DNA of 64,000 bases. Source: DASQFQ01 sp963805525 (GTDB lineage Bacteria; Actinomycetota; Thermoleophilia; Solirubrobacterales; Solirubrobacteraceae). The position numbers were made by a program, and so were the translations under genes. Under the pieces are notes generated by a model. It had not been told where the DNA came from. It saw nothing but the letters and a program-made list of their open reading frames with translations, and ran no database searches. Positions 1 to 7,449 of the stretch are shown one piece after another (the stretch's first letter is position 1; each line of letters opens with the position of its first letter). Location: contig CAWDUT010000006.1 of the NCBI GenBank assembly GCA_963805525.1, forward strand, positions 434,001 to 498,000. The letters are read 5' to 3'.

Positions 1-596
1 TCGAGTCGCCGATGGCGAACCTGCTCTACCCGGACCTCGGCTGCAACCCGGCGACGCTGACCTGGAACCGGCCGGACAACCCGGTCAACCCGACGGGCGA
101 CCCGCGCTACCCGATCGTGGCCACCACGTTCCGGCTCACCGAGCACCACACGGCGGGCGGGATGAGCCGCAACCTGCCGTGGCTGGCCGAGCTGCAGCCC
201 GAGATGTTCGCCGAGCTCGACCCGATCCTCGCCGCCGACCGCGGCATCGAGGACGGCGGCTGGATGGTGATCGAGACCGAGCGCGCCGAGATCGAGGCGC
301 GCGCCCGCGTCACCGAGCGGATGCGGCCGCTGAAGGTCGACGGGCGGCGCGTGCACCAGATCGGGCTGCCGTGGCACTGGGGCTTCGGCGGCCCGTCCCC
401 GGGCGACAGCGCGAACGACCTCGGCGTCCTGGCCTCGGATCCGAACGTCTCGATCCAGGAGGACAAGGCGTTCACCTGCAACGTCCGCGCCGGCCGCCGG
501 ACGGGTGAGTCGACCGCGAAGCTGGCGGGCGTGCATGCCAAGAGCCACACCGAACCCGACCACGACGCACCGTCGGAGGACACTGCGCACTCATGA
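1..596 (+). CDS. fdhA: Formate dehydrogenase alpha subunit, C-terminal fragment
   Basis: The reading frame is open to the left edge, so only the last ~198 residues are present and the start lies outside. The piece matches the C-terminal molybdopterin-dinucleotide-binding domain of FdnG/FdoG-type formate dehydrogenases, with the characteristic stretch HHTAGGMSRNLPWLAELQPE followed by the beta-barrel cap. The catalytic Sec/Cys region and N-terminal 4Fe-4S site are not in the window. The subunit would oxidise formate to CO2 and pass electrons to the FeS subunit encoded next. It overlaps that gene by 4 bases (ATGA), indicating translational coupling. The last ~35 residues are a polar tail of no clear function. 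Confidence 0.88.
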   Translation, partial: ESPMANLLYPDLGCNPATLTWNRPDNPVNPTGDPRYPIVATTFRLTEHHTAGGMSRNLPWLAELQPEMFAELDPILAADRGIEDGGWMVIETERAEIEARARVTERMRPLKVDGRRVHQIGLPWHWGFGGPSPGDSANDLGVLASDPNVSIQEDKAFTCNVRAGRRTGESTAKLAGVHAKSHTEPDHDAPSEDTAHS

Positions 597-1498
597 CCGA
601 GATCGCCATCCAGCGGCCGGGCGCCGAGCGCATGGGCTTCTTCACCGACACGACCGTGTGCATCGGCTGCAAGGCGTGCGAGGTGGCCTGCAAGCAGTGG
701 AACGACCTGCCGTCCGACGGCGGCACGTTCCGCAAGGGCGGCTCCTACGACCACACCGGGCGGCTGTCGGGCAACACGTGGCGGCACGTGCGCTTCGTCG
801 AGCTGGCCGACGCCGGCGGCGGCGTCACCGAGGAGGAGGTCCCGGACCTCATCGCGTGGGCGGAGGAGAAGGTCGTCGAGGACGGCCCGATCGACGTCCA
901 GGCCGCGGTCGCCGCGTTCGACAACTGGGTCTTCATGTCCGACGTCTGCAAGCACTGCACGAACGCCGGCTGCCTCGACGCGTGCCCGACCGGCGCGCTG
1001 ATCCGGACCGAGTTCGAGACCGTGGTGCTGCAGCCCGACGTCTGCAACGGCTGCGGCTACTGCATCCCGTCGTGCCCGTTCGGCGTCGTCGACCGCGTGC
1101 CCGAGGACGGGCGCGCCGCCAAGTGCACGCTCTGTTACGACCGCCTCGAGGACGGGCTCGAGCCCGCGTGCGCGAAGGCGTGCCCGACCGACTCGATCCA
1201 GTTCGGACCCTACGAGGAGCTCGTCGAGGTCGCCTCGCGGCGCGTTGCGGCACTGCACGCGCGCGGCGTCGAGGGCGCCTACCTCTACGGCGCGGGCGAC
1301 GAGGCCGCCGACCAGCTCGCGGGCGGACTCGGCGCCTTCTTCCTCCTCACGGAAAAGCCCGAGCGCTACGGCCTCCCCGCGCAGGCCGACTCGCCGATCC
1401 AGGAGAACGTGGTGCCGGCCTCGCTCGCCGCGATGGGCGCCGGGCTGCTGGCCGCCGCCGGCGTCGCCGCCGCGTTCCTGTGGGAGAAGACGCGGTGA
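593..1498 (+). CDS. fdhB: Formate dehydrogenase FeS (beta) subunit
   Basis: 301 residues, the usual FdnH/FdoH length. Four cysteine clusters are visible: CIGCKACEVAC (C23, C26, C29, C33), a C-x2-C-x4-C-x3-CP group in the region KHCTNAGCLDACP, CNGCGYCIPSCPFG, and CTLC...CAKACP. These ligate four 4Fe-4S clusters that wire the alpha subunit to the membrane subunit. A C-terminal hydrophobic helix (about residues 275-297, ending WEKTR) probably anchors it to the membrane, as in FdnH. The start overlaps the alpha-subunit stop, and the stop overlaps the next start (GTGA), so the three genes form one operon. Confidence 0.93.
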   Translation: MTEIAIQRPGAERMGFFTDTTVCIGCKACEVACKQWNDLPSDGGTFRKGGSYDHTGRLSGNTWRHVRFVELADAGGGVTEEEVPDLIAWAEEKVVEDGPIDVQAAVAAFDNWVFMSDVCKHCTNAGCLDACPTGALIRTEFETVVLQPDVCNGCGYCIPSCPFGVVDRVPEDGRAAKCTLCYDRLEDGLEPACAKACPTDSIQFGPYEELVEVASRRVAALHARGVEGAYLYGAGDEAADQLAGGLGAFFLLTEKPERYGLPAQADSPIQENVVPASLAAMGAGLLAAAGVAAAFLWEKTR

Positions 1499-2598
1499 GC
1501 GACGAGCGCGTCGACCCCGAGCCCGCCATCGGCAAGCCCGCCTCGCCGGCGTTCGGCGAGAAGACGGGCGAGAAGGTGCAACTGCACATCGGCGAGTGGA
1601 AGGACGGCCGCTGGTCGTACCTCTTCGGCGACGACACCGATTACAAAGACGCCGAGTTCGACCTCGAGGACGTGCGCCAGGCCGCGAAGGACGCGCGCGA
1701 GGGAGAGCTACCGAAGATCATCCAGGGCCCGATCCTCAACCCGCCGGTGTGGACCTGGGAGGTGCCGCTCTACTTCTGGTTCGGCGGGATCGCGGCGGGC
1801 TCGTCGTTCGTGGCGCTCGCCTGCGACCTCGCCGGCGACGAGCGCTCGGCGGCGGTCGCGCGCAAGGTCGCGCTCGGCGCGCTCGGGCCGTCGCCCGTGC
1901 TCCTGATCCTCGACCTCGGGCGCCCTGAGCGGTTCGTGAACATGCTGCGGATCTTCAAGCCGCGCTCGCCGATGTCGATGGGCGCGTGGGCGTTGACGCT
2001 GTTCGGCAACCTCGCCGCGGGCGCGGTCAGCGCCGACCTGCTCGGGCGCCGCCGGCTCGCGCAGCGGCTCGGCGCGGCCAACGCGATCGTCGGCGGCTAC
2101 CTCGGCTCCTACACCGGCGTGCTGCTGGCCTCCACCGCGGTACCGGTGTGGGCGCGCTCGCGGCTCTTCCTCGGCCCGATCTTCGTCTGCACCGCCGCTG
2201 CCACCGGCGCCGCCGCCTGCCGGCTGGCGCTCGTCGCCGACGGGCTGCCGGTCGGGCACCCGACGCGCCGCGCCCTCGGCACCGTCGAGACGGCCGCGAT
2301 GGGGGCCGAGCTGGGGCTCTCGATCATCAACGAGCGGCGGCTCGGCGAGCTCGCCTCGGGGCTCGAGCGGGGCCGGCCGGGCACGCTCTTCAAGGCCGCC
2401 AAGTGGTCGGTGCGCGTCGGGTTGTCGCTGCGCTTCGCGCGCGGCCGTGGCGGGCCGTGGGTGCACCACCTCGCGAGCGTGCTCTACCTGGCGGCAGGGC
2501 TCATGTTCCGCTACGCCTGGGTCGGCGCGGGGCGGCACTCGGCTCGCCACGACGACGTCGTGGCGAAGATGGCGCGCGAACGCCGCAGGGGGAGCTAG
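1495..2598 (+). CDS. nrfD: NrfD/PsrC-type membrane subunit of formate dehydrogenase
   Basis: Starts at GTG 1495, inside the fdhB stop (GTGA overlap), giving 367 residues. After a soluble N-terminus of about 85 residues there are seven to eight hydrophobic helices, starting with the segment VPLYFWFGGIAAGSSFVALA typical of NrfD/PsrC proteins. These subunits bind quinone and lack haem, replacing the cytochrome b (FdnI) subunit of enterobacterial enzymes. In actinobacteria this architecture is common next to FdhAB. It would hand electrons from the FeS subunit to menaquinone in the cytoplasmic membrane. It overlaps the converging gene at 2595-2870 by 4 bases. Confidence 0.85.
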   Translation: MSDERVDPEPAIGKPASPAFGEKTGEKVQLHIGEWKDGRWSYLFGDDTDYKDAEFDLEDVRQAAKDAREGELPKIIQGPILNPPVWTWEVPLYFWFGGIAAGSSFVALACDLAGDERSAAVARKVALGALGPSPVLLILDLGRPERFVNMLRIFKPRSPMSMGAWALTLFGNLAAGAVSADLLGRRRLAQRLGAANAIVGGYLGSYTGVLLASTAVPVWARSRLFLGPIFVCTAAATGAAACRLALVADGLPVGHPTRRALGTVETAAMGAELGLSIINERRLGELASGLERGRPGTLFKAAKWSVRVGLSLRFARGRGGPWVHHLASVLYLAAGLMFRYAWVGAGRHSARHDDVVAKMARERRRGS

Positions 2599-2870
2599 GC
2601 GACCGGCGCGAGCGGGCCGGTGCCGGCGACGTCGTCGACGAGCAGCAGGGCGCGCTCCTCGGTCCAGCGGCCGGTCTCGACAAGGTGGTCGGCGAGGGCG
2701 CGGATGTCGTCGAGCGCGGCGACCACGTGGTCGTCGGGTCCGCTGGCGAAGATCAGGATGTCCGCAGCGTCGCGGATGCGCTCCTGCTCGGAGGCCAGCA
2801 GCTTGACCGGCCCGATCTCCTCGAGCGTCTTCATGATGCGGCCGTAGGCCTGGGTGCGTTCGCTGGTCAT
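2595..2870 (-). CDS. Conserved hypothetical protein, 91 aa
   Basis: The protein begins MTSERTQAYGRIMKTLEEIG. I chose ATG 2870 over the upstream in-frame ATG at 2885 because AGG/GAGG-like bases lie about 8-14 nt before it. It is a small, helical, acidic soluble protein without cysteines or membrane segments. I do not recognise a named family, though similar short proteins occur in actinobacteria. It converges on the formate dehydrogenase operon, overlapping its stop by 4 bases, and diverges from the PspC gene. A TAGACT hexamer on the minus strand (complement of 2911-2916) could be its -10 element. Confidence 0.6.
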   Translation of the reverse strand: MTSERTQAYGRIMKTLEEIGPVKLLASEQERIRDAADILIFASGPDDHVVAALDDIRALADHLVETGRWTEERALLLVDDVAGTGPLAPVA

Positions 2871-3002
2871 GGTGCGGGACCTCACTTCCTTGCGTTACCT
2901 ACTTGTCGTCAGTCTACGACGGGGACTTGAGGGTCAAAGATGGGGGATCCCTAGGGGACATTCCCAATTGGCGCGGACGCCCCCATACGACAGCCTTGCC
3001 GC

Positions 3003-4154
3003 ATGTCCGACGCCCCAACCACTCCCCAGTCGCCTCCGCCCGCCGATCCTCCCCCGGTTCCCCGCCGGCTGACCCGCTCCTCCTCCGACAAGGTGCTGGC
3101 CGGAGTCGCCGGTGGCCTCGGCCGCTACTTCGACATCGATCCGATCATCTTCCGGATCGGCTTCGTGGTCCTGACGATCGCCGGCGGCGCCGGCGTGCTC
3201 GCCTACCTCGCCGCCTGGGTCCTCGTGCCCGAGGACCCGGTGCCGGGGCAGGAACCGATCGACCGCAGCCGCGCCGCCACGATCGCCGGTGCAGCCGTGC
3301 TCGCGCTCGCCGCGGTCGTGCTGCTCGGCCACGGGCTGTTCTTCCTCGCCCCGCCGCTGATCGCGATCGGGGTGATCGCGATCGTCGGCGTGCTGCTGTG
3401 GCGCGCGGCCGGCGGCGAGCACGGCGGCACCGCGGCCGCCAAGGTCGGGCTCACCCTGCTGCTGATCGTGGTCGCCGCCCTCGGCTTCGTGGCCGTGACG
3501 TTCGGCGCGGCGCTCGGCGGCGGCGCGGTGATCGCCGGCCTCGTGATCGCGCTCGGCGGCGCGCTCGTCATCTCCTCGTTCCTGGGCGGCCGGCGCTGGC
3601 TCGTGCTGCCCGCGCTGGTGATCGCGATCCCGCTCGGCTTCGTCGCCGCGGCCGGGCTCGACGTCAATGGCGGCGTCGGCGAGCGCGACTATCAGCCAAC
3701 GACCGTGGCCGAGCTCGAGGACGGCTACCAGCTCGGCATCGGCCAGATGCGGCTCGACCTCACGCGGGTCGACCTCCCGCCGGGGCGCACGCCGCTCAAG
3801 CTCGACATGGGCATCGGCAGCGTCCGCCTGTTCGTGCCCGATGACGTCTGCGTCGCCACCGACGTCCGCGTCGGGGCCGGCTACGCCCGCGTCCTCGACC
3901 GCGACAGCGGCGGCCTCGACGTCGACTGGCGCCAGAGCCCGGTCGAGGGCGCCGGCGTGAAGCGCCTGGTCATTCACGGCGACGTCGGCATCGGCGAGCT
4001 GCAGGTGGTCAACGACCGGTCGAGCTTCACCGACTGGGAGGGCGACAAGCAGGTCGACAACGCCTTCGACCGCAGCTTCGACTTCGGCCGCAACCGGGTC
4101 GCCGACCTCAGCCCCGGCGTCGATTCCAACGCGGCGTGCAAGGAGGCGGCGTGA
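3003..4154 (+). CDS. PspC-domain membrane protein with LiaF/toastrack-like C-terminus
   Basis: 383 residues. A proline-rich N-terminus (1-25) precedes a PspC domain (about 26-80, containing KVLAGVAGGLGRYFDIDP and one membrane helix). Four to six further hydrophobic segments follow to about residue 225. The C-terminal ~150 residues are soluble and beta-rich (IGQMRLDLTRVDLPPGRTPL, then DMGIGSVRLFVP), as in the LiaF/DUF2154 or toastrack domain that senses envelope stress. It is the first gene of a four-gene rightward operon with a small membrane protein, a PspC-kinase and a regulator, and overlaps the second gene by GTGA. Its role as membrane sensor of the kinase is inferred from LiaFSR and actinobacterial PspC systems. 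Confidence 0.8.
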   Translation: MSDAPTTPQSPPPADPPPVPRRLTRSSSDKVLAGVAGGLGRYFDIDPIIFRIGFVVLTIAGGAGVLAYLAAWVLVPEDPVPGQEPIDRSRAATIAGAAVLALAAVVLLGHGLFFLAPPLIAIGVIAIVGVLLWRAAGGEHGGTAAAKVGLTLLLIVVAALGFVAVTFGAALGGGAVIAGLVIALGGALVISSFLGGRRWLVLPALVIAIPLGFVAAAGLDVNGGVGERDYQPTTVAELEDGYQLGIGQMRLDLTRVDLPPGRTPLKLDMGIGSVRLFVPDDVCVATDVRVGAGYARVLDRDSGGLDVDWRQSPVEGAGVKRLVIHGDVGIGELQVVNDRSSFTDWEGDKQVDNAFDRSFDFGRNRVADLSPGVDSNAACKEAA

Positions 4155-4330
4155 AGCGCTTCGACCCCGCCTCGCTCGCGGCCGGGCTCGCGATCTGCGC
4201 GCTCGGCACGCTGCTCCTGCTCGACCAGGTCGACGTGATCGACCTGCGCTTCGGCTACCTGTGGCCCGCGCTGCTCGGCACCATCGGCGCGATCCTGCTC
4301 GCGTTCGGCCTGACCGGCACGCGACGATAG
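4151..4330 (+). CDS. Small two-helix membrane protein, LiaI/LiaF-TM (DUF5668)-like
   Basis: 59 residues from GTG 4151, which overlaps the preceding stop. Two hydrophobic helices (about 7-25 and 36-55) surround the short motif LLLDQVDVIDLRFGYLWPAL. This resembles the transmembrane unit of LiaI/LiaF proteins (DUF5668), where a conserved Leu/Trp-Pro segment joins two helices. It lacks any soluble domain. Lying between the PspC-toastrack gene and the PspC-kinase gene, it is most likely a membrane partner of the same stress-sensing complex. Confidence 0.7.
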   Translation: MKRFDPASLAAGLAICALGTLLLLDQVDVIDLRFGYLWPALLGTIGAILLAFGLTGTRR

Positions 4331-4340
4331 GACTGCGAAC

Positions 4341-5549
4341 ATGACGGGCATGAGCGCGGCCGCCACGCCACCGCCGCTGCGCCGCGACCGCGGCGAAGCC
4401 GTGATCGGCGGCGTCTGCGCCGGGCTCGGGCGGCGGCTGGGCATCGACCCGATTTTCCTGCGCGTCGTGTTCATCGCCGCGACCGCCGCGGGCGGGCTCG
4501 GGCTCGTCGCTTACGGGCTGGCGTGGGCGCTCCTGCCGGCCGAGGGCGACTCCCGCGCGCCCGCCCTGCGCGTGCCCGGCAGCCGCGACTCGTGGAGCGT
4601 GGCGACCGGGATCGGGATGCTGATGTTCGCGGTGCTGCTGCTGTTCCGCCAGTGGGGGCTGTGGGTCGGCGACGCGCTGGTGTGGCCGTTCGTGCTCGCC
4701 GCCGCGGGCGGCGCGCTGATCTGGCGCCAGTCCGCGAGCGCCGCGCAGCCCGCGCCGGAGCCTGCCGAGGTCGAGCGGCGGCGCGCGGGCAACAGCGCGC
4801 TCGGGCGTGCGGCGCTCGGCGTCGGGCTGGTGGTCGGCGCCGCGCTGCTGTTCCTCTACTTCAACGACCAGCTGGCGCCCGCCCGCGACATGGTGCTGCC
4901 GGTGGTCGTGGTGCTGGTGGCGGCCACGTTGATCCTCGCGCCGTTCTGGATCCGGCTCGTGCGCGGGCTCGCCGACGAGCGCGCCGAGCGCGTGCGCTCC
5001 CAGGAGCGCGCCGAGCTCGCCGCGCACCTGCACGACTCCGTCCTGCAGACGCTGGCGCTGATGCAGCGCCAGGCCGACAACCCGCGCGATGTCGCCGCGC
5101 TCGCCCGCCGCCAGGAGCGCGAGCTGCGCGCGTGGCTCAACGGCGGCCGCCCGTTCGGCGAGCGCTCGACCTTCAAGGCCGCGCTCGAGCTGGCCGCCGC
5201 CGAGGCGGAGGACGCGCACGGCGTCCCGGTCGACGTCGTGGCGGTCGGCGACGCGCAGCTCGACGACCACGCCGAGGCGATCGTCGCGGCGGCGCGCGAG
5301 GCGATCGTCAACGCCGCGAAGTTCGGCGAGGGCGCCGCGGTGTCGGTGTTCGCCGAGGTGCGAGACGACGAGCTCGAGGTCTTCGTGCGCGACCGCGGGC
5401 CGGGCTTCGACCCCGGCGCGGTGCCGGCCGACCGCCGCGGCGTGCGCGAGTCGATCGTCGGCCGCATGGAGCGCCACGGCGGCACTGCGGCGATCCACTC
5501 GACGACAGGCGAGGGCACCGAGGTCGAGCTGCGGATGGCACGGACATGA
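4341..5549 (+). CDS. PspC-domain sensor histidine kinase (NarL/LiaS type)
   Basis: 402 residues from ATG 4341; an in-frame ATG at 4350 is an equally good start. Order: PspC domain (about 15-75, GGVCAGLGRRLGIDPIFLRV), hydrophobic helices to about 205, HisKA_3 dimerisation helix with the acceptor His in ELAAHLHDSVLQTLALMQ, then a HATPase_c domain. The N-box Asn (AREAIVNAAKF) and G-box (RDRGPGFD) are intact, so it should be an active kinase. It overlaps the following response regulator by ATGA and is the obvious cognate partner. PspC fused to a kinase is a recognised actinobacterial architecture for envelope stress. Confidence 0.88.
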   Translation: MTGMSAAATPPPLRRDRGEAVIGGVCAGLGRRLGIDPIFLRVVFIAATAAGGLGLVAYGLAWALLPAEGDSRAPALRVPGSRDSWSVATGIGMLMFAVLLLFRQWGLWVGDALVWPFVLAAAGGALIWRQSASAAQPAPEPAEVERRRAGNSALGRAALGVGLVVGAALLFLYFNDQLAPARDMVLPVVVVLVAATLILAPFWIRLVRGLADERAERVRSQERAELAAHLHDSVLQTLALMQRQADNPRDVAALARRQERELRAWLNGGRPFGERSTFKAALELAAAEAEDAHGVPVDVVAVGDAQLDDHAEAIVAAAREAIVNAAKFGEGAAVSVFAEVRDDELEVFVRDRGPGFDPGAVPADRRGVRESIVGRMERHGGTAAIHSTTGEGTEVELRMART

Positions 5550-6196
5550 GCGACGCGCCGACCGTCGTCATCGTCGACGACCACCAGCTGTTCCGCTCCG
5601 GCGTGCGCGCGGAGCTGGACGGCCTCGTCGAGGTCCTCGGTGACGCCGCCACGGTCGAGGACGCGGTGCGCTGCATCGTCGAGCTCGAGCCCGACGTGGT
5701 GCTGCTCGACGTCCAGATGCCGGGCGGCGGCGGTGTGCAGGTGATCCGCGACGTGGCGCGCAAGCGGCCGGCCCAGCGCTTCCTCGCCCTCTCGGTCTCC
5801 GACGCGGCCGAGGACGTGATCGCGGTCATCCGCGCCGGCGCGCGCGGCTACGTCACCAAGACGATCTCCGGGCCCGAGCTGGCCGATGCGGTGCGCCGAG
5901 TGGCGAGCGGCGACGCCGTCTTCTCGCCGCGGCTCGCGGGCTTCGTGCTCGACGCCTTCGCGGGCGGCGACCAGCCCGCCCCGGCCGTCGATCCCGAGCT
6001 CGACCAGCTGACCGCGCGCGAGCGCGAGGTGCTCCAGCACATCGCCCGCGGCTACCTCTACAAGGAGATCGGGGCGAGGCTCCATATCTCCGCGAAAACC
6101 GTCGAGGCGCACGTCTCGGCGGTGCTGCGAAAGCTCCAGCTCTCCAACCGGCACGAGCTCAGCCGGTGGGCCGTTGAGCGCCGTCTCGTGGACTAG
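5546..6196 (+). CDS. NarL/LuxR-type response regulator
   Basis: 216 residues. The receiver domain (about 5-125) has the acidic pair in VVIVDDHQLF, the phospho-acceptor Asp in VVLLDVQMPGG and the conserved Lys in YVTKTIS. A LuxR-type helix-turn-helix follows at the C-terminus (LTAREREVLQHIARGYLYKE, then KTVEAHVSAVLRKLQL). It starts inside the kinase stop codon, so the two are translationally coupled. It ends the PspC/LiaFSR-like operon. The next gene, tasA-like at 6328, lies 131 bases downstream and is a plausible target, but nothing in the sequence proves that. Confidence 0.92.
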   Translation: MSDAPTVVIVDDHQLFRSGVRAELDGLVEVLGDAATVEDAVRCIVELEPDVVLLDVQMPGGGGVQVIRDVARKRPAQRFLALSVSDAAEDVIAVIRAGARGYVTKTISGPELADAVRRVASGDAVFSPRLAGFVLDAFAGGDQPAPAVDPELDQLTAREREVLQHIARGYLYKEIGARLHISAKTVEAHVSAVLRKLQLSNRHELSRWAVERRLVD

Positions 6197-6222
6197 CTCA
6201 CAGCCCAACGAACGGCCAGACT

Positions 6223-6321
6223 GGACGAACGTCCTAGTTGGAAAATCAAGAGAACCGTTCCTTCCCGCCGATAGGGGGGTCGATCCCTCAGGTGTCCCCC
6301 CACTGTTCGAAAGGAACGGAA
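6223..6321 (+). promoter_or_regulatory. Structured leader of the TasA-like gene, RBS in a hairpin
   Basis: The 131-base gap before the TasA-like gene holds a short palindrome (GGACG-AA-CGTCC, 6223-6234) and a nested hairpin. The outer stem pairs CCGTTCCTT (6255-6263) with AAGGAACGG (6311-6319), nine perfect base pairs. The inner stem pairs six G (6274-6279) with six C (6296-6301) around a 16-base loop. The 3' outer arm contains the AAGGA Shine-Dalgarno sequence used by the ATG at 6328, so the folded form would hide the ribosome site. No named riboswitch family was recognised. Confidence 0.55.
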
Positions 6322-6327
6322 CACAAC

Positions 6328-6882
6328 ATGAAGCGCGTTTCTGCCCTGTGGCAGGCTTCCCCCCGCAAGGTCGTCGGTGCTCTCTTCATCCTGATGCTGG
6401 CCGCCATGATGGCTGTCGCCTCGGGTGCGAGCTTCACCTCGACGACGCCGAACGTCGGCAACGTCGTCGCTGCCGGTGTCATGAAGATCGACACCGACAA
6501 GAACGGCGGCGCGATCCTCGACATCCACGGCCTCGTGCCGGGTCACAGCGATCACGGCACCGTGACGCTCTCCAACACCGGCGACGCCGCCGGCGTGCTG
6601 ACGCTGTCCAAGAGCAACGTGTCGAACAGCGGTCCGGCGCTGTCGTCGAAGCTCGACCTCGTCATCACCGACACGTCTGACGGCTCGACCGTCTACAGCG
6701 GCAAGCTCGGCAGCATGGGCTCCCGCCCCGCCGGCACGATCGCCAAGGGTGCGTCGAAGACGTACGACTTCGCCGTCTCGTTCCCCGACGGCGGCCTCCC
6801 CGCCGGCCCGACCAGCGGTGACAACGCTTACCAGAGCGCCTCCACCTCGGTCGACTACGCCTGGGACGCTGTCAGCCAGTAA
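6328..6882 (+). CDS. TasA/camelysin-like secreted fibre protein
   Basis: 184 residues from ATG 6328, preceded by AAGGAACGG at 6311-6319. A signal peptide (about 1-35: ALFILMLAAMMAVASGA, preceded by Lys/Arg) ends near a SipW-like cleavage site. The mature part is a beta-rich TasA/CalY domain with a D-x-x-G-x-x-P-G segment, HGTVTLSNTGDAAG, and a conserved end FPDGGLPAGPTSGDNAYQS. In Bacillus, TasA forms biofilm amyloid-like fibres and needs the dedicated peptidase SipW. Here a SipW-type peptidase gene follows, overlapping by one base (TAATG), strongly supporting the assignment. It is shorter than Bacillus TasA (about 260 aa). Confidence 0.78.
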   Translation: MKRVSALWQASPRKVVGALFILMLAAMMAVASGASFTSTTPNVGNVVAAGVMKIDTDKNGGAILDIHGLVPGHSDHGTVTLSNTGDAAGVLTLSKSNVSNSGPALSSKLDLVITDTSDGSTVYSGKLGSMGSRPAGTIAKGASKTYDFAVSFPDGGLPAGPTSGDNAYQSASTSVDYAWDAVSQ

Positions 6883-7448
6883 TGACCCGGTCGTCCGCGA
6901 CCATCGGTTCACGAGCCCGCGCGCTGGCCACCTCGGCCGGCCGCGGGCTCATGTCCGTTCTGCTCCTGGCGATCTTGGCGGCGATGGCCATCACGTTCGT
7001 CCCGGGGCTCTTCGGCTACCAGCGCTACGTCCTGGTCGGCCATTCGATGGAGCCGACGATCCACCGCGGATCGCTGGTCTTCGACGAGATCGTGAACGTG
7101 CCCGATCTCCGCAAGGGCGACGTCATCACCTACGTCCCCCCGGGCAACACCGAGCCCGTCACCCACCGCCTCATCTCCCGCAAGGACGGGAAGAAGGGCG
7201 GCCCCGTCTTCCGCACCAAGGGCGACAACAACGCCGTCGCCGACCCGCGCAAGTTCCAGCTCAACAAGCCGAGACAGGCGCGCTACGCATTCTCCGTCCC
7301 GTATCTGGGCTGGCTCTTCATCGCTCTCGGCAACGCCAAGATGCGGTTCATCCTGCTCGCGATACCGGCGCTGTTGATCGCGCTGTCGATGCTCGCCAGG
7401 CTGTGGCGCGAGGGCGGCCAGCTGGCCGCTCAGCGAGAGGCGGCATGA
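6882..7448 (+). CDS. sipW: SipW-type (ER-like) signal peptidase I
   Basis: 188 residues with an N-terminal membrane helix (about 22-44), a catalytic domain and a C-terminal helix (about 145-172). The nucleophile Ser lies in GHSMEPTIHRG. The general base is the His of PVTHRLI rather than the Lys of ordinary bacterial signal peptidases, and the GDNN motif is present, which together define the SipW/archaeal/ER class. Flanked by two TasA-like genes, it most likely processes those two products only. The tight spacing on both sides indicates one operon. Confidence 0.88.
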   Translation: MTRSSATIGSRARALATSAGRGLMSVLLLAILAAMAITFVPGLFGYQRYVLVGHSMEPTIHRGSLVFDEIVNVPDLRKGDVITYVPPGNTEPVTHRLISRKDGKKGGPVFRTKGDNNAVADPRKFQLNKPRQARYAFSVPYLGWLFIALGNAKMRFILLAIPALLIALSMLARLWREGGQLAAQREAA

Positions 7449-7449
7449 G

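Noticed and set aside
2905..2920. GTCGT-CAGTCT-ACGAC repeat before the PspC gene
   Set aside because: Five-base arms are too short to be convincing without conservation data.
2934..5498. Long open frame on the minus strand (about 850 codons) across the PspC operon
   Set aside because: It mirrors the codon structure of the plus-strand genes; its translation is a low-complexity Arg/Ala/Gly/His mixture with no domain. Several similar mirrors (for example 10104-13562 beyond the lipase, and 44193-46265 opposite amine oxidase) were dropped for the same reason.
6238..6327. TTG 6238 as an upstream start for the TasA-like gene
   Set aside because: It would add 30 polar residues before a good signal peptide and turn the structured leader into coding sequence; ATG 6328 has the ribosome site and the proper signal-peptide layout.
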